The notes beneath the pieces are model-generated. The model was given only the letters and a program-made list of their open reading frames with translations. It was not told the DNA's origin and did no database searches. A stretch of DNA of 64,000 nt from Monoplex corrugatus (Eukaryota > Mollusca > Gastropoda > Littorinimorpha > Ranellidae), in contig JAPXFY010000026.1 in assembly GCA_030674185.1 (NCBI GenBank), positions 55,625,752 through 55,689,751 of the forward strand, in the 5' to 3' direction. Shown here one piece after another: positions 14,734 to 29,889 of the stretch. The position numbers and the translations under genes are program-made. The first letter of the stretch is position 1; the number at the start of each line of letters is the position of its first letter.

Positions 14734-17700
14734 TGGCCAGCTGATGGGTGTGTATGTGCAGGCTGATGGGTGTGTATGTGCTGGCTGATGGGTGTGTATG
14801 TGCAGGCTGATGGGTGTGTATGTGCAGGCTGATGGGTGTGTATGTGCAGGCTGATGGGTGTGTATGTGCAGGCTGATGGGTGTGTATGTGCAGGCTGATG
14901 GGTGTGTATGTGCAGGCTGATGGGTGTGTATGTGCAGGCTGATGGGTGTGTATGTGCAGGCTGATGGGTGTGTATGTGCTGGCTGATGGGTGTGTATGTG
15001 CAGGCTGATGGGTGTGTATGTGCAGGCTGAGGGGTGTGTATGTGCAGGCTGATGGGTGTGTATGTGCAGGCTGATGGGTGTGTATGTGCAGGCTGATGGG
15101 TGTGTATGTGCTGGCTGATGGGTGTGTATGTGCAGGCTGATGGGTGTGTATGTGCAGGCTGATGGGTGTGTATGTGCTGGCTGATGGGTGTGTATGTGCA
15201 GGCTGATGGGTGTGTATGTGCAGGCTGATGGGTGTGTATGTGCAGGCTGATGGGTGTGTATGTGCAGGCGGATGGGTGTGTATGTGCAGGCTGATGGGTG
15301 TGTATGTGCAGGCTGATGGGTGTGTATGTGCAGGCTGATGGGTGTGTATGTGCAGGCTGATGGGTGTGTATGTGCAGGCTGATGGGTGTGTATGTGCAGG
15401 CTGATGGGTGTGTATGTGCAGGCTGATGGGTGTGTATGTGCAGGCGGATGGGTGTGTATGTGCAGGCTGATGGGTGTGTATGTGCAGGCTGATGGGTGTG
15501 TATGTGCAGGCTGATGGGTGTGTATGTGCAGGCTGATGGGTGTGTATGTGCAGGCTGATGGGTGTGTATGTGCAGGCTGATGGGTGTGTATGTGCTGGCT
15601 GATGGGTGTGTATGTGCAGGCTGATGGGTGTGTATGTGCAGGCTGATGGGTGTGTATGTGCTGGCTGATGGGTGTGTATGTGCAGGCTGATGGGTGTGTA
15701 TGTGCAGGCTGATGGGTGTGTATGTGCAGGCTGATGGGTGTGTATGTGCTGGCTGATGGGTGTGTATGTGCTGGCTGATGGGTGTGTATGTGCAGGCTGA
15801 TGGGTGTGTATGTGCAGGCTGATGGGTGTGTATGTGCAGGCTGATGGGTGTGTATGTGCAGGCTGATGGGTGTGTATGTGCAGGCTGATGGGTGTGTATG
15901 TGCAGGCTGATGGGTGTGTATGTGCAGGCTGATGGGTGTGTATGTGCTGGCTGATGGGTGTGTATGTGCAGGCTGATGGGTGTGTATGTGCAGGCTGATG
16001 GGTGTGTATGTGCAGGCTGATGGGTGTGTATGTGCTGGCTGATGGGTGTGTATGTGCAGGCTGATGGGTGTGTATGTGCAGGCTGATGGGTGTGTATGAG
16101 CAGGCTGATGGGTGTGTATGTGCTGGCTGATGGGTGTGTATGTGCAGGCTGATGGGTGTGTATGTGCAGGCTGATGGGTGTGTATGTGCAGGCTGATGGG
16201 TGTGTATGTGCTGGCTGATGGGTGTGTATGTGCAGGCTGATGGGTGTGTATGTGCAGGCTGATGGGTGTGTATGTGCAGGCTGATGGGTGTGTATGTGCA
16301 GGCTGATGGGTGTGTATGTGCAGGCTGATGGGTGTGTATGTGCTGGCTGATGGGTGTGTATGTGCTGGCTGATGGGTGTGTATGTGCTGGCTGATGGGTG
16401 TGTATGTGCTGGCTGATGGGTGTGTATGTGCTGGCTGATGGGTGTGTATGTGCTGGCTGATGGGTGTGTATGTGCTGGCTGATGGGTGTGTATGTGCTGG
16501 CTGATGGGTGTGTATGTGCTGGCTGATGGGTGTGTATGTGCAGGCTGATGGGTGCGTATGTGCAGGCTGATGGGTGTGCATGTGCATTCTGATGGGTGCG
16601 TATGTGCAGGCTGATGGGTGTGTATGTGCAGGCTGATGGGTGTGTATGTGCAGGCTGATGGGTGTGTATGTGCAGGCTGATGGGTGTGTATGTGCTGGCT
16701 GATGGGTGTGTATGTGCAGGCTGATGGGTGTGTATGTGCAGGCTGATGGGTGTGTATGAGCAGGCTGATGGGTGTGTATGTGCTGGCTGATGGGTGTGTA
16801 TGTGCAGGCTGATGGGTGTGTATGTGCAGGCTGATGGGTGTGTATGTGCAGGCTGATGGGTGTGTATGTGCTGGCTGATGGGTGTGTATGTGCAGGCTGA
16901 TGGGTGTGTATGTGCAGGCTGATGGGTGTGTATGTGCAGGCTGATGGGTGTGTATGTGCAGGCTGATGGGTGTGTATGTGCAGGCTGATGGGTGTGTATG
17001 TGCTAGGCTGATGGGTGTGTATGTGCTGGCTGATGGGTGTGTATGTGCTGGCTGATGGGTGTGTATGTGCTGGCTGATGGGTGTGTATGTGCTGGCTGAT
17101 GGGTGTGTATGTGCTGGCTGATGGGTGTGTATGTGCTGGCTGATGGGTGTGTATGTGCTGGCTGATGGGTGTGTATGTGCAGGCTGATGGGTGCGTATGT
17201 GCAGGCTGATGGGTGTGTATGTGCATTCTGATGGGTGCGTATGTGCAGGCTGATGGGTGTGTATGTGCAGGCTGATGGGTGGTATGTGCAGGCTGATGGG
17301 TGTGTGTATGTGGCAGGCTGATGGGTGTGTATGTGCTGGCTGATGGGTGTGTATGTGCAGGCTGATGGGTGTGTATGTGCGGCTGATGGGTGTTGTAATG
17401 TGCAGGCTGATGGGTGTGTATGTGCAGGCTGATGGGTGTGTATGTGCTGGCTGATGGGTGTGTATGTGCAGGCTGATGGGTGTGTATGTGCAAGCTGATG
17501 GGTGTGTATGTGCTGGCTGATGTGTGTGTATGTGCAGGCTGATGGGTGTGTATGTGCAGGCTGATGGGTGTGTGTATGTGCAGGCTGATGGGTGTGTAAT
17601 GTGCAGGCTGATGGGTGTGTATGTGCAGGCTGATGGGTGTGTATGTGCAGGCTGATGGGTGTGTATGTGCAGGCTGATGGGTGTGTATGTGCAGGCTGAT

Positions 17701-18655
17701 GGGTGTGTATGTGCAGGCTGATGGGTGTGTATGTGCAGGCTGATGGGTGTGTATGTGCAGGCTGATGGGTGTGTATGTGCAGGCTGATGGGTGTGTATGT
17801 GCGGCTGATGGGTGTGTATGTGCTAGGCTGATGGGTGTGTATGTGCTGGCTGATGGGTGTGTATGTGCTGGGGGCTGTGATGGGTGTGTATGTGCTGGCT
17901 GATGGGTGTGTATGTGCTGGCTGATGGGTGTGTATGTGCTGGCTGATGGGTGTGTATGTGCAGGCTGATGGGTGTGTATGTGCAGGCTGATGGGTGTGTA
18001 TGTGCAGGCTGATGGGGGGTGTGTATGTGCAGGCTGATGGGTGTGTATGTGCAGGCTGATGGGTGTGTATGTGCAGGCTGATGGTGTGTATGTGCTGGCT
18101 GATGGGTGTGTATGTGCAGGCTGATGGGTGTGTATGTGCTGGCTGATGGGTGTGTATGTGCAGGCTGATAGGTGTGTATGTGCTGGCTGATGGGTGTGTA
18201 TGTGCAGGCTGATGGGTGTGTATGTGCAGGCTGATGGGTGTGTATGTGCAGGCTGATGGGTGTGTATGTGCTGGCTGATGGGTGTGTATGTGCAGGCTGA
18301 TGGGTGTGTATGTGCTGGCTGATGGGTGTGTATGTGCAGGCTGATGGGTGTGTATGTGCAGGCTGATGGGTGTGTATGTGCTGGCTGATGGGTGTGTATG
18401 TGCAGGCTGATGGGTGTGTATGTGCAGGCTGATGGGTGTGTATGTGCTGGCTGATGGGTGTGTATGTGCAGGCTGATGGGTGTGTATGTGCTGGCTGATG
18501 GGTGTGTATGTGCAGGCTGATGGGTGTGTATGTGCTGGCTGATGGGTGTGTATGTGCAGGCTGATGGGTGTGTATGTGCAGGCTGATGGGTGTGTATGTG
18601 CAGGCTGATGGGTGTGTATGTGCAGGCTGATGGGTGTGTATGTGCTGGCTGATGG
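14734..18655. repeat. 22-bp minisatellite, about 178 units
   Basis: The unit is CTGATGGGTGTGTATGTGCAGG with a frequent A/T variant (TGCAGGC or TGCTGGC). Because 22 is not a multiple of 3 and the unit has no stop in any minus-strand frame, the minus strand reads as one 1,318-codon frame (His/Thr/Pro/Ser-rich, 22-residue period); this is an artefact of composition. Units are nearly perfect except for an indel-rich patch at about 17,280-18,100. Rare markers (TATGAGCAGG at 16,097 and 16,757; GTGCATTCTG near 16,583 and 17,222) show that a block of about 30 units was duplicated. The preceding 14,561-14,733 holds nothing recognisable beyond a T-rich stretch. Confidence 0.97.
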
Positions 18656-18765
18656 CTTGTGCCATGATCACCATACACATGGCACCTGTGACGTTAGTGC
18701 CTATGAAATTCGTTCCGAGCGCGGAGACGTCATCTTGAGAAACTGAAACTGAAACTGAAACTGGC
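18656..18765 (+). repeat. Dispersed element terminus with hairpin, copy 1
   Basis: This ~100-bp sequence directly follows the last unit of the 22-bp array. It carries GTGCCATG-(11 nt)-CATGGCAC, a perfect 8-bp inverted repeat, then CTGTGACGTTAGTG, AATTCGTTCCGAGC and GAAACTGAAACTG repeats. A close copy lies at 61,765-61,860, also just after a 22-bp array of different sequence. It may be the right end of a non-autonomous element with internal tandem repeats; the family is not recognised. Confidence 0.7.
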
Positions 18766-18824
18766 CAGACAGTTTAGAATTTTGACTTGAAGGGCTGTTT
18801 GTGTGCTTCTGTCTTTGCAAATGT

Positions 18825-19900
18825 CATCATCATCAAGTGCCCTGCCGCATGGCGTTGGCGACCATGGACTTCCATCCATCTCTATCTCTCGTTGCCCCTA
18901 GCATCTCCCCCACCCTCCTCATCCCCAGCCACTCTGCAAGTCCGTCCAGCATTCTCTCCCTGGGTCTACCTGGTGCTCTCTTTCCCCCCAGCTTTCCCGT
19001 TGTGACCAGGTGCTCCAAATCCCCCTTCCTCATAAAATGGCCTATAAATGTTGCCTGTTTTTTTCCTAATCTTCCTTATGAGTGATCTACTTGCGTCTGC
19101 CTCCATCAAGACTGTGTCGTTTGTTTTCTTTGCTGTCCATGGAACTATCAACATTCTTCTTGGCTGCCTCAATTTTGCTTAATGACTGTCCACGCCTCGC
19201 ATCCGTACAACAGTATTGGTTCTATATAACATTCAAGGACTCTCTTTCTGATGTTAATTGATAGGCATTTGTTGGTAAGAATGCTTGTCATCTTCTTGAA
19301 TGCTGTTTTGGCTTGGCCGATTCTGCCAGCTATTTCCGATGTGCATCTGCCGTCTGATGAAATGACCGTTCCAAGGTATTTGAACTTATTACCCTGTGTC
19401 AAGGTTGTGCCATTTGCTGTTATTTTGCAGGAGGGGATTTCATGTTTTTTACTGATCACCATGACTTCAGTCTCCCTGCTGTTTAGTCTGATGAAATGAC
19501 CGTTCCCAGGTATTTGAACTTATTAACCTGTGTCAAGGTTGTGCCATTTGCTGTTATTTTGCTTGAGGGGATTTCATGTTTTTTACTGATCACCATGACT
19601 TCAGTCTTCCTGCTGTTTAGTTCCAACCCCTTCCCTTTGCTTTCTGTTTCTAGTATATTCACAAGATTTTGTAGGTCCCTTTCATTTTCTGCAATTAGCA
19701 CGGTGTCATTTGCGTACCGAATGTTGTTTATCATTTCCCTCCAACCTTTAATCCAGGGTCTTCTTCTAGGTTTGCAAATGTAGGCACGTACAAAGTCTCT
19801 GTCTGACAAAATTAGAACCTGCACAAACCCGTGCAGGCAAGTCTGGCGTTCATTGTAATCAGAAACAACTCCTGGATATCCCCCTGCTTGCAGAGGTGTG
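18825..19900 (-). pseudogene. RTE-A retrotransposon 3' half, inverted, with internal duplication
   Basis: The minus strand encodes the RT palm and C-terminal region of a BovB-like RTE element. From high to low coordinate: NNIRYANDTVLIAENERDLQ (19,735; YADD catalytic box mutated to YAND), LELNSRKTEVMVISKKHEIP, FKYLGTVISSD, KTAFKKMTSILTNKCLSI, LECYIEPILLYGCEAWTV (about 19,200), then RSLIRKIRKKTGNIYR, HLVTTGKLGGKR and NAMRQGT at 18,835. The 3' tail is a short (CAT)n on the plus strand, that is (ATG)n on the element strand. A 134-bp stretch (19,352-19,485) is repeated in tandem at 19,486-19,619; 134 is not divisible by 3, so it shifts the frame. Not functional. Confidence 0.88.
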
Positions 19901-19954
19901 GGATGAGGGTGGGGACATGGGGGGAGGGGTGGCACAAAGAAATATCATCGTCAC

Positions 19955-20335
19955 AGGACACACAGACACAGACACACAGACACACAGACACTCAGACACT
20001 CAGACACAAACACACAGACACACAGACACACAGACACACAGACACTCACGACACTCAGACACACAGACACACAGACACACAGACACACAGACACACAGAC
20101 ACACAGACACACAGACACACAGACACACAGACACAGACACAACAGACACACAGACACACAGACACACAGACACACAGACACTCAGACACACAGACACACA
20201 GACATACAGACACACAGACACACAGACACTCAGACACATGTTTTTTCCTCTGTGTGTGTGTGTATGTGTGTGTCTGTGTGTGTGTGTGTGTCTGTGTGTG
20301 TGTATGTCTGTGTGTGTGTGTATGCGTGTGTCTAA
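19955..20335. repeat. (ACAGAC)n-like tract followed by (TG)n
   Basis: 19,955-20,240 is built of CACAGACA and CTCAGACA units. After ATGTTTTTTCC the strand composition flips to TGTGTGTGTCTG from about 20,250 to 20,335. The two halves are roughly inverted complements and could fold on each other. Open frames on both strands are composition artefacts. Confidence 0.93.
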
Positions 20336-20340
20336 TATTC

Positions 20341-20887
20341 ACTACTGTGAACAGACATTAAATAAAAGATTCCTTCCTTCGTCCACAGGACATGGGTATC
20401 ATCACGAACACACTAACACACTCCCCAGTCCTAACCCTCTCAACCCGTGTGCTTAGTTTCTCCAACAACCTGAGGATTGGATGGGAGTTGGAGGGGGGGG
20501 GGGGAGATGGGAGATTCGTGGGGGTGATGGAGAAGGAAAGAAAGGCGGAAAGGAAGTTTGAGGGAGGGGAACGGAATGGGACCTGGAGAGGGGGGGGGGG
20601 GCAAGGAGAAGTCAGGTGAGGCTGAAGTGTCAAAGGCTTTTTGAGCCAGGCCAGCAGTTCACTAGAAAGGTCACCTGTCCATTTAGCTCTCTCCCTCCCC
20701 TCTCACGTCCCCTCCCCACTGACTGGTCAACGCCCTTGACGTCAATGAACCCTGACCTTTTGACCTGTCGCCAGAGGTCATGCCGATCCCGGCTCGGTCA
20801 GTCCACTTCCACCCATCGCTTATCCCCCTTTCTCCTCATCCTCCCCCCTCCTACTTTCATCGTTACCATTTGCCTGCCGATCTCCCT
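20341..20887. other. Non-repetitive spacer, no gene seen
   Basis: It contains two G-runs of about 12 (20,493-20,504 and 20,590-20,601), C/T-rich stretches and a cluster of hormone-receptor-like half-sites (separate entry). I see no coding signal; the open frames lack recognisable domains. Confidence 0.5.
20668..20780. promoter_or_regulatory. Cluster of AGGTCA half-sites and a CRE (candidate)
   Basis: AGGTCA lies at 20,668 and 20,775; its complement TGACCT lies at 20,753 and 20,761; a perfect CRE palindrome TGACGTCA lies at 20,737-20,744. The two TGACCT sites form a direct repeat with 2-bp spacing (DR2), and 20,761 with 20,775 form an everted repeat with 8-bp spacing (ER8), arrangements bound by nuclear receptors of the retinoid type. 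Whether anything binds here is unknown, and no adjacent gene was found. Confidence 0.3.
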
Positions 20888-25636
<4,749 letters not shown>

Positions 25637-25819
25637 ACCGCCCCAATTACCGCAGCACTTCTGTCACCAATCCCACGTTGTTCATTTCGGCTCACTCCCA
25701 CTCACCCCCAAAGCCACCCAAACTGAGGTCACCATAGCAGCATGGCATGAAGGGCCACATATTCATGGCCAATTTTTCACAGAACTCTGATGATGAAAAT
25801 GGGATGATAATGATGATGT

Positions 25820-26200
25820 CAGTCAACAAGCAAAGCCACAACAAGATTGGAGCAGCCGAGATGTGGTTTCTAAGCGGAATGTTGACGAGTTCCATGGACA
25901 GCAAAGAAAACAAACGAGACAGTGATGGAGGCAGAGACAAGAAGATCATTCATAAGGAAAAGACAGGCAACATTTATAGGCTATTTTATGAGGATAGGGA
26001 GATTAGAGCACCTGGTCACAACAGGAAAGCTGGAGGGAAAGAGAGCACCAGGTTGACCCAGGGAAAAAATATTGGACGGACTTGCAGAGTGGCTGAGGAC
26101 AGAGAAGGTGGAAGATGTGCTTGCAGCAACAAGGCATAGATACATATGGAGGGCCGTGATCGCCAACGCCATATGGCAGGGCACTTGATGCTGATGAGTG
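25820..26200 (+). pseudogene. RTE-A retrotransposon 3' end, copy 2
   Basis: The fragment starts in the region encoding VNKQSHNKIGAAEMWFLS and runs through the GKLEGK-type stretch to the end near 26,180 (AAEMWF, HLVTTGKL, NAIWQGT in shifting frames). Several small deletions break the frame. It ends in TTGATGCTGATGAGTGATGATG, a degenerate (TGA/GATGAT)n tail typical of RTE-clade elements. It meets an inverted SINE through that tail. Confidence 0.85.
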
Positions 26201-26204
26201 ATGA

Positions 26205-26528
26205 TGTAATGGAATTACATTTCGGATTGAGATTACACGACAGGGCTGTAATCATACACTTACTTTCATATTGGCGTCAGTCAGGCTGGAGAGATGCAGA
26301 CACCTGTAGTGTTGGACGGAAAATGATATTATATCTGTAAAATTGATGTGACTAGACTGAATTGTGTGGTACCAATCTTTCCGTCGAGTCAATAATATGC
26401 TCAGTTCTGGATAGGAGGCGGTCGGGAACTTAAATCCCACTGTAATTTTTCTTTTCGACTTATGGGGGTTTGAATCTTCAACCACCGGTCAGTAGTCCAT
26501 TACATTAACCACTTTGCCAAGCTGACCG
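26205..26528 (-). mobile_element. tRNA-headed SINE (type 1), copy 1
   Basis: On the minus strand the head has an A box TGGCAAAGTGG (26,509-26,519) and a B box AGATTCAAACC (around 26,466-26,477), with GTAATGGACTACTGACCGG between them. The body matches the copies at 52,112-52,500 (+) and 30,800-31,097 (-): shared blocks include the hexamer-rich CAGGTGTCT region and TACAGCCCTGTC. It is the most diverged of the three. SINEs are transcribed from the A/B boxes by RNA polymerase III and copied by a LINE enzyme. Confidence 0.78.
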
Positions 26529-26559
26529 TTTAATCTGTGTGTTTGCTCGTCTCCTGCTC

Positions 26560-28580
26560 ACGTTCCTGCTCCATTCACCTGTGTGTGGGTTTTGTTCCTA
26601 ACTATTACCTGCTCCATTCACCTGTGTGTGGGTTTTGTTCCTTACTATTACCTGCTCCATACACCTGTGTGTGGGTTTTGTTCCTAACTATTACCTGCTC
26701 CATACACCTGTGTGTGGGTTTTGTTCCTAACTATTACCTGCTCCATACACCTGTGTGTGGGTTTTGTTCCTTACTATTACCTGCTCCATACACCTGTGTG
26801 TGGGTTTTGTTCCTTACTATTACCTGCTCCATTACACCTGTGTGTGGGTTTTGTTCCTTACTATTACCTGCTCCATACACCTGTGTGTGGGTTTTGTTCC
26901 TTACTATTACCTGCTCCATACACCTGTGTGTGGGTTTTGTTCCTTACTATTACCTGCTCCATTACACTGTGTGTGGGTTTTGTTCCTTACTATTACCTGC
27001 TCCATACACCTGTGTGTGGGTTTTGTTCCTTACTATTACCTGCTCCATACACCTGTGTGTGGGTTTTGTTCCTTACTTATATTACCTGCTCCATACACCT
27101 GTGTGTGGGTTTTGTTCCTTACTATTACCTGCTCCATACACCTGTGTGTGGGTTTTGTTCCTAACTATTACCTGCTCCATTCACCTGTGTGTGGGTTTTG
27201 TTCCTTACTATTACCTGCTCCATACACCTGTGTGTGGGTTTTGTTCCTAACTATTGCCTGCTCCATACACCTGTGTGTGGGTTTTGTTCCTTACTATTAC
27301 CTGCTCCATTCACCTGTGTGTGGGTTTTGTTCCTAACTATTGCCTGCTCCATACACCTGTGTGTGGGTTTTGTTCCTTACTATTACCTGCTCCATTCACC
27401 TGTGTGTGGGTTTTGTTCCTAACTATTGCCTGCTCCATATTCAAAACTGCTATTTGTGTGGGTTTTGTTCTTGCCTTACGTGTTTTTTCTACTTCCTGCT
27501 CCATTCACCTGTGTGTGGGTTTTGTTCCTACTATTGCCTGCTCCATACACCTGTGTGTGGGTTTTGTTCCTTACTATTACCTGCTCCATTCACCTGTGTG
27601 TGGGTTTTGTTCCTTACTATTGCCTGCTCCATACACCTGTGTGTGGGTTTTGTTCCTTACTATTACCTGCTCCATTCACCTGTGTGTGGGTTTTGTTCCT
27701 TACTATTACCTGCTCCATACACCTGTGTGTGGGTTTTGTTCCTTACTATTACCTGCTCCATTCACCTGTGTGTGGGTTTTGTTCCTTACTATTACCTGCT
27801 CCATACACCTGTGTGTGGGTTTTGTTCCTTACTATTACCTGCTCCATTACACCTGTGTGTGGGTTTTGTTCCTACTATTACCTGCTCCATACACCTGTGT
27901 GTGGGTTTTGTTCCTTACTATTACCTGCTCCATACACCTGTGTGTGGGTTTTGTTCCTTACTATTACCTGCTCCATACACCTGTGTGTGGGTTTTGTTCT
28001 AACTATTACCTGCTCCATTACACCTGTGTGTGGGTTTTGTTCCTTACTATTACCTGCTCCATACACCTGTGTGTGGGTTTTGTTCCTTACTATTACCTGC
28101 TCCATACACCTGTGTGTGGGTTTTGTTCCTTACTATTACCTGCTCCATTCACCTGTGTGTGGGTTTTGTTCTTACTATTACCTGCTCCATACACCTGTGT
28201 GTGGGTTTTGTTCCTTACTATTACCTGCTCCATACACCTGTGTGTGGGTTTTGTTCCTTACTATTACCTGCTCCATTACACCTGTGTGTGGGTTTTGTTC
28301 CTTACTATTGCCTGCTCCATTCACCTGTGTGTGGGTTTTGTTCCTTACTATTACCTGCTCCATTCACCTGTGTGTGGTTTGTGTTCCTTACTATTACCTG
28401 CTCCATACACCTGTGTGTGGGTTTTGTTTCCTTACTTATTACCTTGCATCCATTCACCTGTGTGTGGGTTTTTGTTCCTTACTATTACTGTCTCCATACA
28501 CTGTGTGTGGGTTTTGTTCCTTACTATTGCCTGCTTTCCATACACTGTGTGTTGTTTCTTTTTGTGGGGATTTTGTTCCT
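26560..28580. repeat. 43-bp minisatellite, about 46 units
   Basis: The unit is CTGCTCCATACACCTGTGTG then TGGGTTTTGTTCCTTACTATTAC. Variants are CATACACC/CATTCACC and TTACTA/TAACTA. An interruption at about 27,436-27,510 replaces part of a unit with unrelated sequence that still keeps TGTGTGGGTTTTGTTC. The last 200 bp (28,370-28,580) are irregular. The Cys/Val/Phe-rich plus-strand frames are artefacts. Confidence 0.96.
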
Positions 28581-28599
28581 TACTATTGTGATGATTAGA

Positions 28600-28962
28600 A
28601 ATATATCATTCTACTCTACTGTCATTATGTTATTATCATTATTGTTGTTATTGCTATTATTTATAAGTAATGTGTTTGTACATTGTTGTTGTTGTTATTT
28701 TTTATTGTATTTGTTGTTGTTTTTGTTGTTGTTAGCGATGACATGATTTGCTTACGTGTGTCTGCCTTTGCTTCATGTTTTTGTTGTTGTTAGCGATTGA
28801 CATGGTTTGCTTACGTGTGTCTGCTTGTCTTTCATGTTTTTGTTGTTGTTAGCGATTGACATGGGTTTGCTTACGTGTGTCTGCCTTTGTCTTTCATGTT
28901 TTGTTGTTGTTAGCGATTGACATGGATTTGCTTACGTGTGTCTGCCTTTGTCTTTCATGTTT
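28600..28962. repeat. T-rich tract and four-copy 61-bp repeat
   Basis: 28,600-28,735 is rich in (TTG)n and (TTA)n. From about 28,713 to 28,962 four copies of a 59-62-bp unit follow, each containing TTGTTGTTGTTAGCGATTGACATGG (with variants) and TTTGCTTACGTGTGTCTGC, ending in TTTCATG. No coding potential. Confidence 0.88.
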
Positions 28963-29885
28963 GTTAAACGCCAGACCAACTGATATATAGAAAATCAACG
29001 TTTTATTATAATTCATGTTTTTTACTTCTTTGGCATTCCATGTTATTGTACATGTGTTTTCATTGTAGCGTTAGAGTTTATTTGTTTCATCCCTTCTTTG
29101 TTTGCTTTTAATGCTTTCTTGATGTTTTAAATATGCTTTTATTTTGTTTTCAGATAAGCAGGGACAAAGCTGTCAGACAAGTCCAGTGGAACTTATGCTA
29201 TGCCATCCCTGCGTAATAAAGCGTTTTGAAGTTTGAAGTTTGTGGCTTGTGGCTTGTTTCTTTTAAGAAATGCCACTTGGAAAAAATGTGCAAATAGCTT
29301 CTAGGCCAGCCAGCTGCAAATGGACACCTGACCCACTTCAAGTTACAGTCTGTAGTCTGAACGAACGATCAGGTAGGAATTCAGACTTTGTTCCAAAGGG
29401 ATTCATTGTACTCAGACAGTACCATATGCGCTTCACCCAAATCTGCAGGCAATTATCTGACAGACTCTCTCAGCCTGCAATGCTTGGTCTTAAAATTGGG
29501 AGGTGTGGGGGTGGTTGAGGGAGACCTATGAAGTACAAAGCTGACGTCACTGGAATGATGGAAACATTCAGACGGGCAGCAGTCACACCATATTTTAGCG
29601 CTGCAGGCTGGGAATCACTGTAGATATCAGATCTTGAGTGTGGCGGTGGTCCATCGGTTTGGACAATGACTGTTATGTGGAGGGTGGGCACGGAGGTGAC
29701 TATGGAACACAATGCGGGAATGGCAAAGACGTCTGCAATGGGGAGGGAAACTGGCCTGGAGGTTTGGGTGCCGTTACTGCTGCTTTCCCCTTTGCTGGAG
29801 GCCTCAGTGACATTGTCATGTCCGTTTCCCTCGAATGACACTGATGGTTTGTGTGTCAGGGCACGTCAACCAGTCTGATCCTGTG
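28963..29885. other. Spacer with no recognised gene
   Basis: Contains AATAAA at about 29,214 followed by short GAAGTTTG repeats, which could be a polyadenylation signal of a decayed element. Open frames here show no known domain. The part next to 29,885 may still belong to the 3' region of the LINE lying on the minus strand. Confidence 0.4.
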
Positions 29886-29889
29886 CGCA

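Noticed and set aside
14722..18678. 1,318-codon minus-strand open frame rich in His, Thr, Pro and Ser, like a mucin or histidine-rich repeat protein
   Set aside because: The 22-bp unit has no stop in any minus frame, so any length of array is open. Frame rotates every unit, the frame has no signal peptide or flanking domain, and indels in the array do not respect codons.
19951..20361. Frames over the (ACAGAC)n / (TG)n tract
   Set aside because: Microsatellite composition only.
26537..28598. 445-codon frame with GFVP/CSIHLCV repeats as a membrane protein
   Set aside because: A 43-bp unit rotates through all three frames, all of which are open; no domain outside the array.
29470..29841. 123-codon minus-strand frame as a gene
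   Set aside because: No recognisable domain, overlapping open frames on both strands, and position beside a decayed LINE; probably chance.
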